Part shown: one piece after another, positions 11,553-23,500 of the stretch
Layout: every line of letters begins with the position of its first letter
How positions within the stretch are numbered: the first letter of the stretch is position 1
From: Branchiostoma floridae
Lineage: Eukaryota > Chordata > Leptocardii > Amphioxiformes > Branchiostomatidae
Assembly: GCF_000003815.2 (NCBI RefSeq)
Contig: NC_049980.1
Location: 5,708,461 to 5,772,460 of the forward strand
Direction: 5' to 3'
Length of the DNA: 64,000 nt
The notes under the pieces: model-generated
The model's input: the letters and a program-made list of their open reading frames with translations, nothing else
Databases searched by the model: none
Told to the model about the DNA's origin: nothing
Position numbers and translations under genes: made by a program

Positions 11553-14500
11553 ATGGCAGACGATCGGGAGCCACCTCCTCTTTTCGACGACGAGAAACCC
11601 GACAAGAAAGAAGAGGAAGACGACCTGTTTGCGACTCCAAATGAGGTGGGAATACCTTGAACATACAAGGAAGCGTATAGCTGTTCTTAGAAGCCATTGC
11701 TGTTGATATAGTGGCGTTATCTTTATGCAAACATGGCAGTTTTTTTGGTGGTGCAGTGTTTGCTTTTGGGCGGAAGCTTAGTTAGTGGGACGGGTTCCCC
11801 ACAGTTTTGTCCGGATGTCCTTTTGCTCTGTCACCCGATAAGGTTAGGATGCTAGATCTAGTTAGGAAAGAAACACCTCAACGCCATGCTGTAGAAAAGA
11901 GAGTGCTCTGTGTGACATCAATCTAAATTATAGAAGTCGGAAGCAAAAATCTATGGTGTCCACGTTTCAACCCCCCTCCCACACAAATCAGTTATACCGT
12001 AAATCAGGTAACAGTAGTTACTGTAGTTTACAGAAATACGTATACTTCTCAGGGCACAAATAGCCCAGACAAGTTATATTAACTTTTAGAATGTGTTTAG
12101 TGGCAATGGAATTGTTTCCTGGTCTTTGGAAGACCGGTAGAAAGTATGAGCACCATATTTCTCTATTTGTGATCAGCAACCTGTTTGTAGATGTTTATTA
12201 ATATTACACAAAGATTGATATTGATTTTACAACAGTGTACAACATGTAAGATTGGTGAACAAAGATTAGAATGTAGTGGATTCTTTAGCCATTAAGGTCA
12301 TATTTGGGACTTAAACAGTCTTTTTGTAATTTATATAAACTTTCAGTTATTTGATCGCAAAATAATTGCTGCAGCCATCAATGATCTATGCAAAATTATA
12401 GACTAGATTTCAGACCACCAGCGCGATCTCGATATCTATCGTGCAGGATCTAACTCAGTTGACGTGTGTACTAGTAGGCCCTGGAAACAGTCTGCCATCC
12501 AGGCTACTACCAGTAATACTGTAAATGCAGAAATTTTAGCTGTGGCTTAATTATCGGGTTTTTGCGGTGGCCTCTTCACCGCAAACTTAAAAACACCTAG
12601 AACATTTTTCCATGGCAGTAAGAGACTACAGTGCTACCACGAACTTAAAAGAATACAGGGAAAAGTCCTTTTTCCTGCTAACGCGAAATAAAATCCACAC
12701 GAACTTAAATGCATTTACAGTACTATGCAAGGAATTAAAGTGAATAAACAAGGGTTACTCAGTAAATAAGAACAAACAAATTTGGGACTTTGAACATAAA
12801 TATTGACAAACTTTTGATGTTGTACCAACAGCAAGGTACTTGAACAATGTTGATCCCACGATGATTGTATTCTTTGTTTGTTTGTTTGCTTTTGTCCCCT
12901 TAAATAGTGCTTGAAAATGGGGTTTGTTTCAATCACTCTGCTTGGGTTAACAGTAATCATATGGAAAGATGCTAAGTAAGGCCCAATCTAGACACAGTTT
13001 TTACCGATATCTGTGGAGATGTCGGGAGGGATCTGGAACGTTGGCTGTAGGACACCCGTACGTGGCACTCGCAGTCATAAACAGCTACATAGCCTAATGA
13101 GCCTGCATTATATGCTAATGAGCCCTCCCGAAGTCTGGACGCATCTACACACACACGGAAGTTGTCGGGGACCCCTGCTAAGCTATCGGGGACCCCTGCT
13201 AAGCTATCGGGCAAATGTTCCAGACCTTTCGGGAGAAATTTTCCTGATATCTTTATGGCGATATTGCAGTTCCATCTAGACGCTGAAAAAAAAGCTGTCG
13301 GCACGAGGTTGTCGGCTCGCAGATATCGGGAGAAACTGTGTCTAGATTGTGCCTAAAACTGGGAATGGTTACTAGTAAACACCTCTAAACCAGCCCATGG
13401 AGAATGGTTACCAGGCTGATTCACATCATTGCTTAGATAATTAACAAGAAGATTTTTAACCCTCAGGCCCCTAAGGAAGAGGTAAAAGATGAGCCGGCCA
13501 GCCTGCCCACAGAACCAGCCCAGGACAAGGCCTCGGAGGATCTGTTCGCTGCAGACGATGACCTGTTTGGAGGTAGGGTGTATTACTGGAACGGTTGTTA
13601 GACCTTAGACTAGAGGTGCATGGGGCCCACTATGCATGTGGTGGAATCAACTTTATGGGCGTGTACAGGTGGTCACTATACAAGATGCTTAAAGTGTGTG
13701 TCATTGCAAAAAGCTATCTATAAGGACCACCAAAATGTTGTCATATTGGATTATCCGATAGGAGGTCCTTATGTGGAGGTAGTCACTACTTTGTATGTAG
13801 GTTTGATGATACAGTAGAAGCCGTTAAATTGCACACCCTGTAGCTATTTGGCAGTTTATTTCGTGCAATTATCAGAATGGCGCAACAAAGCGAAGTTATC
13901 CAACTGGACTGGACCAGTTTGGGACTTTTAAATCTTGTGCGATTAACAGAAGTGTGTGATAATCCGTTGTGCAATGAATTGGCTTCTACTGTACATGTAT
14001 CATATTTTTGGGACATGTGTCATATATTGGGTCAATGACATTTTTTCGATAGGTCATGTACAATATACTTTAAAAAGGCAGAAATTTCAAGACAAGTAGA
14101 TGTCAAATCAGCTATAGAACAAACCAAAAAGATTGTTTTCAACATAAAGATAACATGATGACATCGTGGTGATTGACAGATAAACAGGAAGGCCCGGTTG
14201 AGGTAGACACATCGAAGCTCCGTCGGAAACTTACAGAGGACGTAGACGACCTCTCACCCATAGAGGAACCAAAGCCTCTTATTCCGACAGCGGCAGATTC
14301 GGGCAAACCGCCCCAGAGTGATGCGGCTGCTAAAAAAGAACCTCCAAAAGAGAAAGAAAAGGCAAAGGAAGTCAAACCTGCTTATAAAGAAGAGCCAGCA
14401 AATGTTTCAACTGATCAGCCACTGCTCAAGCCAATGAAAGTGTCTGTAGACCTTCATACCCCAAAACCTGGTAACCAAGAATTTTTTCTCTCTATCTCTT

Positions 14501-17500
14501 CATGGAACAAGCAAGTTGGCATGTCTTCGGTTTTCCTTTTTCAGTCTTGATATCCAAAATACAAAATGTACATCTTGTTGCAAATTTGGATCTTGAAAAA
14601 ATTTTGTTTTTGTCACATCACTGGCAATGTCAAAGAGGATGATGAAAAAATGGACAAAGTAAATTGTAGACTAAATTTATCGTAGATCCAACTTGCTTGT
14701 TTCTAACACAGGTGGTGGCATGCTGTAGAACGGGTGCTGTTTTTTTCCTCGCACATTGAACAGTCCTCCAGGGTTGGACAATCCAAAATTTCACTAGCGC
14801 TAGTATAAGGCAACTACATGTACAATTTACATTGGTCATTCATACTTGTCCATTGACTAACTTTTTGCCGGCCCAAAATTTTAATAACGTTTTTCTGTTC
14901 ATTTTACTTGCAATGAAATACTGTTTTGTCTATTTTCAGTAAAAAAAAATCATAAAATCATACTAGCCCAGTTGGGTGATTAATAAGTAAAGCATGACAT
15001 GTGCTTGTCTGATAAGCACATTCACTTGCCTTGGGCAATTGGACCAGTGGACTTGTCCAACCCTGAAATTACTCTGAAATTGCATTGCTTCATAGAACCT
15101 ATACATAGCATTTCTAATTGCATTTATTTGGTTCTTTCTTTCCCTCAAATTCACGCATGTTACATACACATTGTGTAGGTAGCCCTATGCTATACTGATA
15201 TAAGCTGGTGTAATGTGTTTTCTGTTGTGTTTTTTTTAATACATTTTCAAAACAAATTTCAGGAGGTGGCATAATGTAGACTGCAGAAGACACTTTTACT
15301 GCTATACATAGCACGGAGACTCTTGCATTTTGACCTCTCAACTTTCGTTTCAATCTCATCTTAAGTTTCTTTCAAAATGGTCAAGATCTCGGTGTATCTT
15401 GGCGTCGTTGTCTTGACACAAATTTCTTACAGAGCCCTGGAACAAGGAAAAGTATTTAGCACAAAACCAACAGGAAGACACAACTGTGACTCCAGCTCAA
15501 GAGGCTCAAGAGGTGGAAGACCTCATGATGCCTCCTCAGACAAAATCGCCTGTTAAGCATGGTGAAGAACCAGCCGTTGAGACAAGTGAACAGCCACGAC
15601 TGAAACCTATGAAAGTGTCTGTTGATCTCTTTGGTCCCAAACCTGGTAACTCCAAAAATGTTTCTTTTTTCTTTTCTTCTCTTCTACATAAAGAAACAAG
15701 CCAGTCTTCTGACACTTAATTGTATTGAACGGAGTGATTTGAGTTTTTCTGCTGACCAAATATCTTACGAATGAACTTGAAGAAAAACTGTGAACAGCTT
15801 AGTTAGATTTGACTGGCTTGTTTCTTAAAGAAACAAGCCAGTCTTCTGACACTAAATTGTATTGAATAGAGTAATTTGAGTTTTTCTGCTGACCAAATAT
15901 CTTACGAATGAACTTGAAGAAAAACTATGAACAATTTGGTTAGATTTGACTGGCTTGTCTCTTGAAGATACAGGACTGGTGCAAAATCAGCTGGTGCAGT
16001 TTCTAAAAACTGTCATGTCTTAAGATTTCTGTGGCAGTGTCTTACTCCTTACAGATCTGTTGGTGGCACTGTACTGTAGAGACGCTGCTTGTATGTGCTT
16101 GTCATATATTTTTCCACTGCAAGAATGTTATACACATGCTTATAGTTACTAGTATATAGTGGCAAATAAATATCCTACAGTAGACCTGGTGTGGCATGTT
16201 TCTTATCATACTTAAAAATGGTACAACCACGTTAACAGCTTTCAATATTTTTTTGATAATGTTCCATTGAGTTGAAGATTACACAAAAATTTGTGTGCAT
16301 CTTCCTATTCATGAATATGTTTTCCTTTCATATCAAAATTTCTTATTATTTATAGGAGGAGGGGAAAGCTTAAAGGCTGCTGACACTGACTGCTTATCTT
16401 AACATGTACTTGATATTTCATTTTAGGGATAACCGTTTTACAATCTTTTCAAAATGCTAGCCTAAAGATTTCTGAATTTCATGAAGTTCTGGAGATGAAC
16501 AAGTCATGTTTTTTCGTGTGTGTGTTTAGCACAAAACATGCAGGAGGAATCGGCCGCCCCGCCCCAACTGGAAGTTGTGGATGAACCCCCTCCTGAGATG
16601 GACATCTCTGGTAACAACTCTGCAACTACTGTCTGTCTGTCTGTCTGTCTGTCTGTCCTTCTGTACTGTCTGTCTGTGTATACATTCATTGAAATGGCCT
16701 CATGGGATTATTCCTTGTTTTTTTAGGCCACAATTACTTTTTAAACTGTTTCATTGATTTAAAGTACTGTAAATGCAGAAATGTTCGCGGTGGATTAATG
16801 TTCGCGGTTTTCGCGGTGACCACTTCACCGCGAATTTAAAACCACCGCGAACATTTTTCTATTATAGTATTAGACTGCAGTCTATGGTGTTACCGCGAAA
16901 TTAAAACCACCGCGAAAAGTCCTTTTTCCCGTTATCGCGAAATTAAATCCCCGCGAACTTAAATGAATTTACAGTAACTAATTACAATGTAAGGTAGAAG
17001 ATTAGGCCATGTGAATTAAATTACATGGATGACATCTGTTTGTGCAACCGCGAAATTAAAACCACCGTGAAAAGTCCGTTTTCCTGCTATCGTGAAAAAT
17101 TAAATCTCTGCGAGCTTAAATGCAGTTACAGTACACGTATATCATACATTGCCCCCCAAAAAATATCGGTAAACGCATTATGTTGTAGAATGCCATTTTT
17201 AGTCAATTCCGAAGTCAAAATGTGGAAAATGTGTGCAAAAGTGGAAAATGTCTAGAATCTATTGTTTGCTTTACCATACCCTACATGTGTTAAGTCATTT
17301 GTTCAACCTTCCTAGCCACTTAGATTTTGTAATGAATTTGAAACTTTTTTCTTGCAAGATGTTTTTTTTCCACATGCTCGCATTAGTTTTGGGTTTCCCA
17401 GAGGACGTCATCCATTTATTATGAACATGGCCTAACACCTTTCTAATGTCCTCTCTGTCTGTCTTTCTGACTCTACTTCTTTACCTTCAGCTTTATCGAC

Positions 17501-20500
17501 AGGGCTAAATATTCCTTCAATTGAGTCTTAACTCATTGTTTGCTCTCAACTTGAACCCTAATCACAATGCCATGAATTTGAACTTAATCATCTTTATTGT
17601 TGATTTGCAGCCACGCAACTGACAGAAATCAGACAAATGAAAATGAAGAGATGTGCACCAATACAATATACAATTTTTACTTACCAACACACATAGAAAA
17701 TATATTGCAATGTCTTTCTGTTGATCTTGCTCATGATCAGTTACACATATACACTGTATATATATATTGCATTGCAGCAATTTTTAAGGGTAGACATCAG
17801 AGTTTGGCCTGCCCTTTGGAAATTAGAGCTTACCAGAAGAAACACTGAAACAAATCAACATTTAGGCATTATCTCAAATTTCAACCCGATTTTCAACGAT
17901 TTTGGTGACTTAATCATTAACCAATCTAAGCGTTCTACGGCCAAACGCAACTCTGACGTCCTTAGATTACACGGATTTTATCACTTTAATTATGTACACG
18001 TTTTCATGTCTGTATGTGTCTACTTCTCTTAATAAATTCAAGATGACAGTGTAAGCATGATTTCAATGATTGTGAATGACTGACATTGCTTATTTCCAAT
18101 AAGTCTATAGCCAACCCCACTTTGATGGTTAACTGGAAGAACTCAATATACTTCTGACTGTTGAAGATAAAATAAAAATTATGACAACATTAATTATCAT
18201 TTGCTGATGAACTAATGCCTTTTTTTTTATATTAGGTCTTGATTTTCCACTGAAAAAAACCCAGACATGATTGCATATTTTGATTGACATACCAATGAAC
18301 AGTTGATTTGAAAAATGATTGACACTTGTCCATGATTGACACCTGTCACAGGAGAAGGTGAGGAGGTAGACCTGGACTCCCCCGAGACAGAGGGCCCCTC
18401 CAGCCCGGCTAAGATGGAGCCAGACTCTGACTCCTCCCCCCTGGAGGCACCCCCCATGGCGGAGGTGCTCCCCCCTGCCAAACCTGTGACGGAGGAGAAG
18501 CCCAAGCCAACCCCCGCCCCCCGCAAACCCTCCATGGAGAAATCCAAGGAAGAGGTGAATAATTAAAAAAATTAAATAAGGCTCTGAACATGGTGTTACC
18601 TTGTATGTAAAGGGCATATCTCACTGGACTGAGGTACAGTGGCAGTACAGTAGCATCTGACACCACCAGGCATGCATATCACTACCAAAAAGGATTTTTT
18701 CTTATTTTGCTTACCCCATGGACAATTCTTATATGAAGAAAAATATTCTTGCAGGAAGAAAATTGAGAATAAAATTCAAGCAAAACGAGAAACCACAAAT
18801 TTTTTTTTTAGACATTTAAGCAAAATCTTCTTATTTTTTCTTATGATGCAAGAAAAAAATTCTACAAATTCTTGTTTTTTTCTTAGCAGGTTCAACTCGT
18901 AAGAAATACAAGAATTTTTTTCTTCCTGGAAGATAAATTTTCTGTTAGGAAGCAAAACAAGATAAACAAGAAAAAGCATTTTAAGAAATACAAGAAAACA
19001 AATCTCAAAGTTTCTCAAAAACTTGACAAGCAAAAATTTGCTTGCCCCATGGACAAGCACATTTTTCTAAGATTTCTTGGAGACAGAATAATTTTCTTCC
19101 TAGAAGAAAAATTTTCTGTGAAGAAGCAAAACAAGATAAACAAGAAAAAGCATTTTTGGTAGCATATAGGTCACGTATATGTGTGCCAGATACATTCGGG
19201 CGCGGCACATAGGTCACGTATATATCCGGTTGTGGCAGTTTAACAGAAAAAATAGTCGCTAAATGCCCCTAATGTATATTGGTGACAAAGGCAGAAAGGT
19301 GAAGTAAATAAATAGATGCCAACATACTGCAGTCCAGTGACATATCCCCTTTAGGTGTTGGTTTTCTTTTTGTCGTGATTTTGGTATCACCAGTAACTGT
19401 TTATTACTTTTCCTTTGCATCTTGCACTTATGAGGGAAAAAATAATTGTTATGTCTTTGTGGGACTGTCTGTGTCATTGGTTTCTTTACATTTATAAGAC
19501 AGGATCGTGTAGATGGAAGCCCTGTGTTATTTTTCTTCATGTCCAGATGTGTCATTTTTTGCTTGTTGGAGAAGGCAGTTATGAATGGTATTGGAAAAAT
19601 GATTTTCCCTATGACAATATCATTTACAAAGCCATCTTGCTCATTTTTTTTTCATTTCCTGCTTACAAAACTCAGATTTTTCTTTACTTTAACTGTTAGT
19701 GTTACAAGCCAAACTGATGTAACTTTGGTCCAAAGTTGAACCACTCAAACATGAAATGGTTTTCCCATTTTGTTACGTGTTAGTTGCCTCTAACTAGAGA
19801 AATCTGACTGATAATGTCCTCTTGTTGTGTGTTGTTACAGGTAGGGTACACCTCTTTTGCCCAGGTACCCTCTGCCCTTTCCTCACTGTACTGTAACGGT
19901 GTTTGTGATAAGGATACAAAATGTATACTGTAATAATATAAAGGTGCATGTGCATGGTTGGCACTTTTGGTCATCTTCAACTTTTTTTGTATAGCCTAAA
20001 TTTGCCTGTTTTTCTATTATGAGGATGCACGAGGGGGCATGTGTCGTTTTTTATTTTTGGTATCAAAATTAGATTATACAGTCAAAACTGTTCAAGAAGA
20101 CCACTCAGGACCGATAGAATCTTGTCTATGTGGACAGGTATTAAGGATTCTAAAAGACAGGTATTAAGGATTCTAAAAGACAGGTATTAAGGATTCTAAA
20201 AGACAGGTATTAAGGATTCTAAATGCTTGCCACATGGTTCTTATGGGAGGTCACTTGTACAGGTTTGACTGTACTTTTGCACTATACCTGGGCATTCAAT
20301 AGATAGGATTTAGTTTCAATTGTGTATTTTTATGTCAAGTACATTTGTAAGGTACATGGTAAATTTGGCTCACCTAGTTGCAAAAGGTTTAGAACAAGGA
20401 AATTTGTCATCTGACACGTTATCAACTTCTTTGCTTTTAAGTTGTATTAATCATAATGACATTATAATGTACTACATACATGTACCTACATTTAGTGTTT

Positions 20501-23500
20501 AACCATCATCAGCGTTTCAGTTTCTTGGGAATACATCGAGTATTTAGTTTACTACAGTTAGTTGTACATATATGTTCTATGTTCAACTTGCCATTCTACT
20601 GGTGGCATCTGTAAATAAGAGAAAGAGCTGATTCTTTTATTATAAAAGAGGGCAAGACTGCTAAGAATAAATGTATGTTGGGGGGGGGGCAGTCTTTAGA
20701 TGTCTAAAAGGTGTACAGTCAAACCTGTATTAGGGGCCACCTCTACAGAGGGGCCACCTGTCCATAGTGGCCACTTTTTGTCGGTCCCTTGGGTATTTTA
20801 TCTACAAGTTACCACCTCTATACAGAGGCCACCTGTCTATAGTGGCCACATTTGTCCAGTCCCTTGAGTGGCCGCTATAGACAGGTTTGACTGTACTATT
20901 TTGAAGTATGAAAATGAAGGTGGAGTCTTGTGCAATCATGTTCATTTTGTTTTCCGTTGTACAGCCGGTACATTTTGTTGTGAACTGGTTGCTTAACTTT
21001 GCCTAATCTATAACTTAATCTTTGGGAAAATATTGTGCTAGTGTCACTTTAACAGGCAAGTACACATGTTTGATCAGCCTCAGCCAGAAATAAGGTACAT
21101 AACTCAAATTTTGGGGCACAATAGTTATGAATCAGGTAATACTATGAATCCTTGTTTTATCGATTCATTATCCACCCAATTTTACATTATCAATTATAAA
21201 GTTGTTAGAAATGTACTTTTCAATAAACGTCTTCTTGAAAATCAGTATTGGTAAGTAAGTAGCAAGGAAACAATGATAAACTATGATCATGTGGATTGTG
21301 TCCCTCATATTAGGGGTGGCGCACGCCGGTTGAAACCCTTTACGAGGTCGAAAAACACTGAAAATGGGTCAACTTCACCGCCTTCAAACAGATATTTATC
21401 AAAGTAAATGTGTTTAAAATTTAGTATATAAGTTGAATAAAGTCTTTCTCTTACCATTTGTGCAATTTTTATTAAAATACCTTGAATAGTAAGCGAGAAA
21501 TGGCCCATCGGGCGACGCGAGTTTCGTCCGCGGGGCCTCGTGCACCCCGCGCCCGCGCGGACTTGCGCGGCGATCCGTCATCACTTGGAGCTCATTTCCC
21601 GATGACGTGTACACAACAGCCAAGAAAGCTAGCCACCAATTTGTAAGAGTCATATCATGAAATCTACAAACATTAAAAAAAAATATTTGATGCATATGAG
21701 GATACCCTTCGTATTTCAAAACTAGAAAGAAGCAGGTATCTGGCTTTCAGTGAAGCAAGTTGACCTGAGGTCACAGCTCTACTGTCCGAGTTTTTCATTT
21801 CTTTCTCTCGTACCAAACATTACTTGGTGTCCAGCAAAGTAACAAATTGACTGAATATAATCCCAACATTGATTTGAAAGTTTTGATAGATATTCCTAAA
21901 TGACTTCATTCTTTATAACTATTCCCCAAGACTTGAATTGTGCACCTTATTTGTGGTCGAGGCAGCAAACTTTCTCACCCCAAGTATGAAACTAACTTAG
22001 GCCAATAATAATTTTTAAAAGTGTGCTACATTGAGTTTTTATGCTGTTGTTTGTTCCAGATTGAAGAGGAGGAAAGTGGGGACCAGTTTGCCTTGGACAT
22101 CAAGGTGCATGATCCGGGCAAAATTGGTAAGTTTTACTGAGGTTAGCTGTCATACCAACAAAAATCTATACATTACAGTGTCACTGATCTTTTGGTAATG
22201 AAATTACATTTTATGATCGGCCTATGCGTACATTATGCAATGTACTGTAAATGCATTTAAGTTTGCGGGGATTTAATTTCGCGGTAGCGGGAAAAAGGAC
22301 TTTTCGCGGTGGTATTAATTTCGCGGTAGCACCATGCACTGTTGTCTCTTTAAGACTACCATGAAAAAATGTTCGCGGTGGTTTTAATTTCGCGGTAAAC
22401 GCGAACATTAATCCACCGCGAACATTTCTGCATTTACAGTATAGTATGTACATCTTTGTAATTCTTCAGTTTTCAGGGTTTAACAATAAATAACTTGTTT
22501 TTCTAAAATTCACTTGTCATATCAAGCAAATACCTGAAAAACTTACTTGCCTGAAACAATTGTTTTCACTTGCCCGTAATTGAAAAAAAAAATTCTATGT
22601 ATTTTCACTTCCTGCATTGCAATATTTTTATTATTGGCTCTATTTTTCTGTGTTGACCAATGCTTGATGCCATGACTGAAAAGTAACATGTCAAGTGCAT
22701 CAAAATCTCACCCATGGAAAAATCTTACTTGCCCGATCGGATAAGTTGAGTAGAACATTGGCTTACCCGATCAACACTTTCACTTGCCTGGGACAATTGG
22801 TCTAGTGGACTTCTCCAACCCTGGTTAAATATAGATTTTAAATACTTACATAATCTTTAAAAAATTGTGACAAAACATTAATCATCTTCCAGGTGATGGT
22901 ATGGGGGCCTACATGAGTTATAAAGTCACTACTCAGGTGAGCATTCATGCACATACAAGCACACATTTACGATTGCTGAGGATGTACCATGTATAATTGA
23001 GATAGGTATGTTATCTTATATGGTACGGTAGTGTACAAATGTAGTTCAGTGGATATTTTTTTTTTACAGTGTTTAAAAGAATAGAGTTGATGAAGATTCA
23101 ATGCAATGAAATGTACACAAGGTATATGTCATTGTGTATTTAATTTGTTACAACCAATGAAAGCCTGTGGTATGAATATATACAACAAGTTGCAGTGGAT
23201 ATGTCAAAGTTGTTGTCACATTTGTCGGATCGAAAGAAGTCAGAATACAAGACTTAGTGTTAAGATTGAGAGCTCCTTCAAAGTGAATATGCGTATCTAC
23301 ATTAAGTAATAAATCATATTAATCTTCACACAAGTGTCTCGATTTTGGAGAGGAAAAAAAGGTCAGTGCATACACACACTAGATATTTTCTTTCCCAAAC
23401 TTTCTGTACCTCCTAGTCCTACTTCTGCTTTCCTGATTTTTGTGGTATCTTTGTGATTTGTATAATGATCCTGTTTCTCTCTCTACTATATAGACCAGCA

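Noticed and set aside
18129-18617. 162-codon minus-strand frame with Gly-rich stretch
   Set aside because: It is antisense to SNX exon 6, whose Pro/Ser-rich plus-strand frame has splice sites and phase agreement.
21490-21600. GC-rich patch in SNX intron 6, considered as rDNA or an exon
   Set aside because: It does not match any rRNA core I know, has no splice borders, and the SNX frame needs nothing between exons 6 and 7.
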